Origin: Natrialbaceae archaeon
GTDB lineage: Archaea > Halobacteriota > Halobacteria > Halobacteriales > Natrialbaceae
Length of the DNA stretch: 6,735 bases
Assembly: GCA_003552325.1 (NCBI GenBank)
Contig: PUKM01000030.1
Location: 1 to 6,735 of the forward strand
Direction: 5' to 3'
The notes beneath the pieces were generated by a model, which was not told the DNA's origin, made no database searches, and saw only the letters and a list, made by a program, of their open reading frames with translations. Both the position numbers and the translations under genes were made by a program. Positions within the stretch are counted from its first letter, which is position 1. Each line of letters opens with the position of its first letter. Positions 6,259 to 6,735 of this stretch are shown here, in pieces.

Positions 6259-6655
6259 CAAGCGCAGCGACGTCAGCGTCCACCGAGCCGGACTGATCCC
6301 GCTCGATCTCCAACCGGACCCGGCGACGACCGCCCTCGGTCACCAGCAGATCCGACAGCCCCGACATGATCGTCTGCACCATGACGGCACGCGGCCGTTC
6401 CGCCTCGAGCTCGTCCGACAGCAGCTGGCACAACAGCCGAGCGTACTGCCAATCCGACGGCTCATACCAGCGAGCCTGCCCCGAATCGGCGAGCGACTCA
6501 AACAGGCTCCGCGCCTTCTCGTGCCACGTCTCGTCAGCGTCCGGCACCGCGACCGCACCGAAGACCTCGACCTTGTCGGTCTGCGCCTTCTCTGCCGCCG
6601 TCCGATGACCGTGCCGCTGATCGGATCGCTTGCCAACCGGTCCTCGGGAGCCCAT
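6233..6655 (-). CDS. Terminase small subunit, P27-like
   Basis: The 140-residue product is the DNA-recognition subunit of the packaging motor. It begins with GSRGPVGKRSDQRHGHRT at 2-19, the basic N-terminal signature of P27-family small terminases. Next comes a PDADETWHEKARSLFESLADS helix region, then SDWQYARLLCQLLSDELEA and an oligomerisation-type helical C-terminus (LLVTEGGRRRVRLEIERD) ending in an acidic tail. I chose ATG at 6655-6653 because GGAGG lies five bases upstream; an earlier in-frame TTG at 6667 overlaps that ribosome site. Stop and next start overlap by 26 bases with the large subunit gene. It is the first gene of the visible set, so a promoter or the packaging site may lie just upstream, outside the window. 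Confidence 0.88.
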   Translation of the reverse strand: MGSRGPVGKRSDQRHGHRTAAEKAQTDKVEVFGAVAVPDADETWHEKARSLFESLADSGQARWYEPSDWQYARLLCQLLSDELEAERPRAVMVQTIMSGLSDLLVTEGGRRRVRLEIERDQSGSVDADVAALDDFRSRVG

Positions 6656-6735
6656 GTCGGCCTCCAATCAGGCGGAACGCCGTGTCGGCGACCCGCCAGC
6701 CGGGACTTGGATACCTGGGAAGCCAGGCCGACGCA
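6656..6735 (-). other. terS leader region with small inverted repeats
   Basis: This 80-base stretch upstream of terS contains the ribosome site, a 13-base palindrome CGCCG-ACA-CGGCG (6678-6690) like those before the scaffold, and a further hairpin CCTGG-CTTC-CCAGG (6714-6727). An open frame from the right edge ends at a TGA at 6670-6668 and could be the last 21 codons of an upstream gene (Pro/Gly/Arg-rich, ending PTRRSA), but it is too short to judge. No convincing promoter is visible. Confidence 0.35.
6661..6665 (-). promoter_or_regulatory. Ribosome binding site of terS
   Basis: GGAGG on the coding strand, five bases before the ATG at 6655-6653. It decides the start. The site and start codon could fold into a hairpin with the first codons (GGAGGCC / GGGCTCC, one mismatch, loop GACAT). 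Confidence 0.75.

Noticed and set aside
6668..6735. C-terminus of a gene upstream of terS (for example an HNH endonuclease)
   Set aside because: Only about 21 codons are visible before the TGA and they show no HNH or other motif, so no gene is called.
1..6735. CRISPR array, tRNA, transposon, toxin-antitoxin or defence system
   Set aside because: No spaced repeats, tRNA-like cloverleaf, transposase or defence domains were seen on either strand; all space is taken by the head operon.

Overview
This window is the head-morphogenesis block of a tailed phage (Caudoviricetes, siphovirus-type gene order) or of a prophage. It reads entirely on the minus strand, so transcription runs from base 6735 towards base 1. 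The DNA is GC-rich, coding density is close to 100 %, GTG starts are common and Shine-Dalgarno sites are strong. Together with the protein types this points to a phage of a high-GC actinobacterium. The host genus cannot be fixed from the sequence, and no integrase, attachment site or host gene is present to decide between virus and prophage.

Layout in transcription order: a short leader (6656-6735); P27-type small terminase (6233-6655); large terminase with ATPase and nuclease motifs (4585-6258); SPP1 gp6-type portal (3270-4574); MuF-like/VG15-type minor head protein with a Cys/His cluster (2530-3273); a 54-base gap with a repeated small palindrome; scaffolding protein (1945-2475); short P22-coat-like major capsid protein (1044-1925); an 85-residue protein with a ParB-like G-N-H-R box (787-1044); an 80-residue small protein (545-787); Gp19/Gp15-type head-tail adaptor (157-552); and the N-terminal part of a probable head-closure (stopper) protein that runs off the left edge (1-160).

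The genes form one assembly line. TerS and TerL recognise and pump DNA through the portal. The scaffold shapes the shell of coat protein around the portal and MuF-like protein. The adaptor and stopper then close the filled head and receive the tail. Nearly every junction overlaps or abuts (TAGTG, TAATG, GTGA, ATGA), so translation is probably coupled throughout. No separate prohead protease is present, which fits a P22-like coat whose scaffold leaves without being cut.

No wholly new system is evident. The points most worth a second look are the ParB-like mini-protein placed directly after the capsid gene with no ribosome site of its own, and a small palindrome (CCGACAYGG on the coding strand) clustered at the translation starts of the scaffold and of terS.
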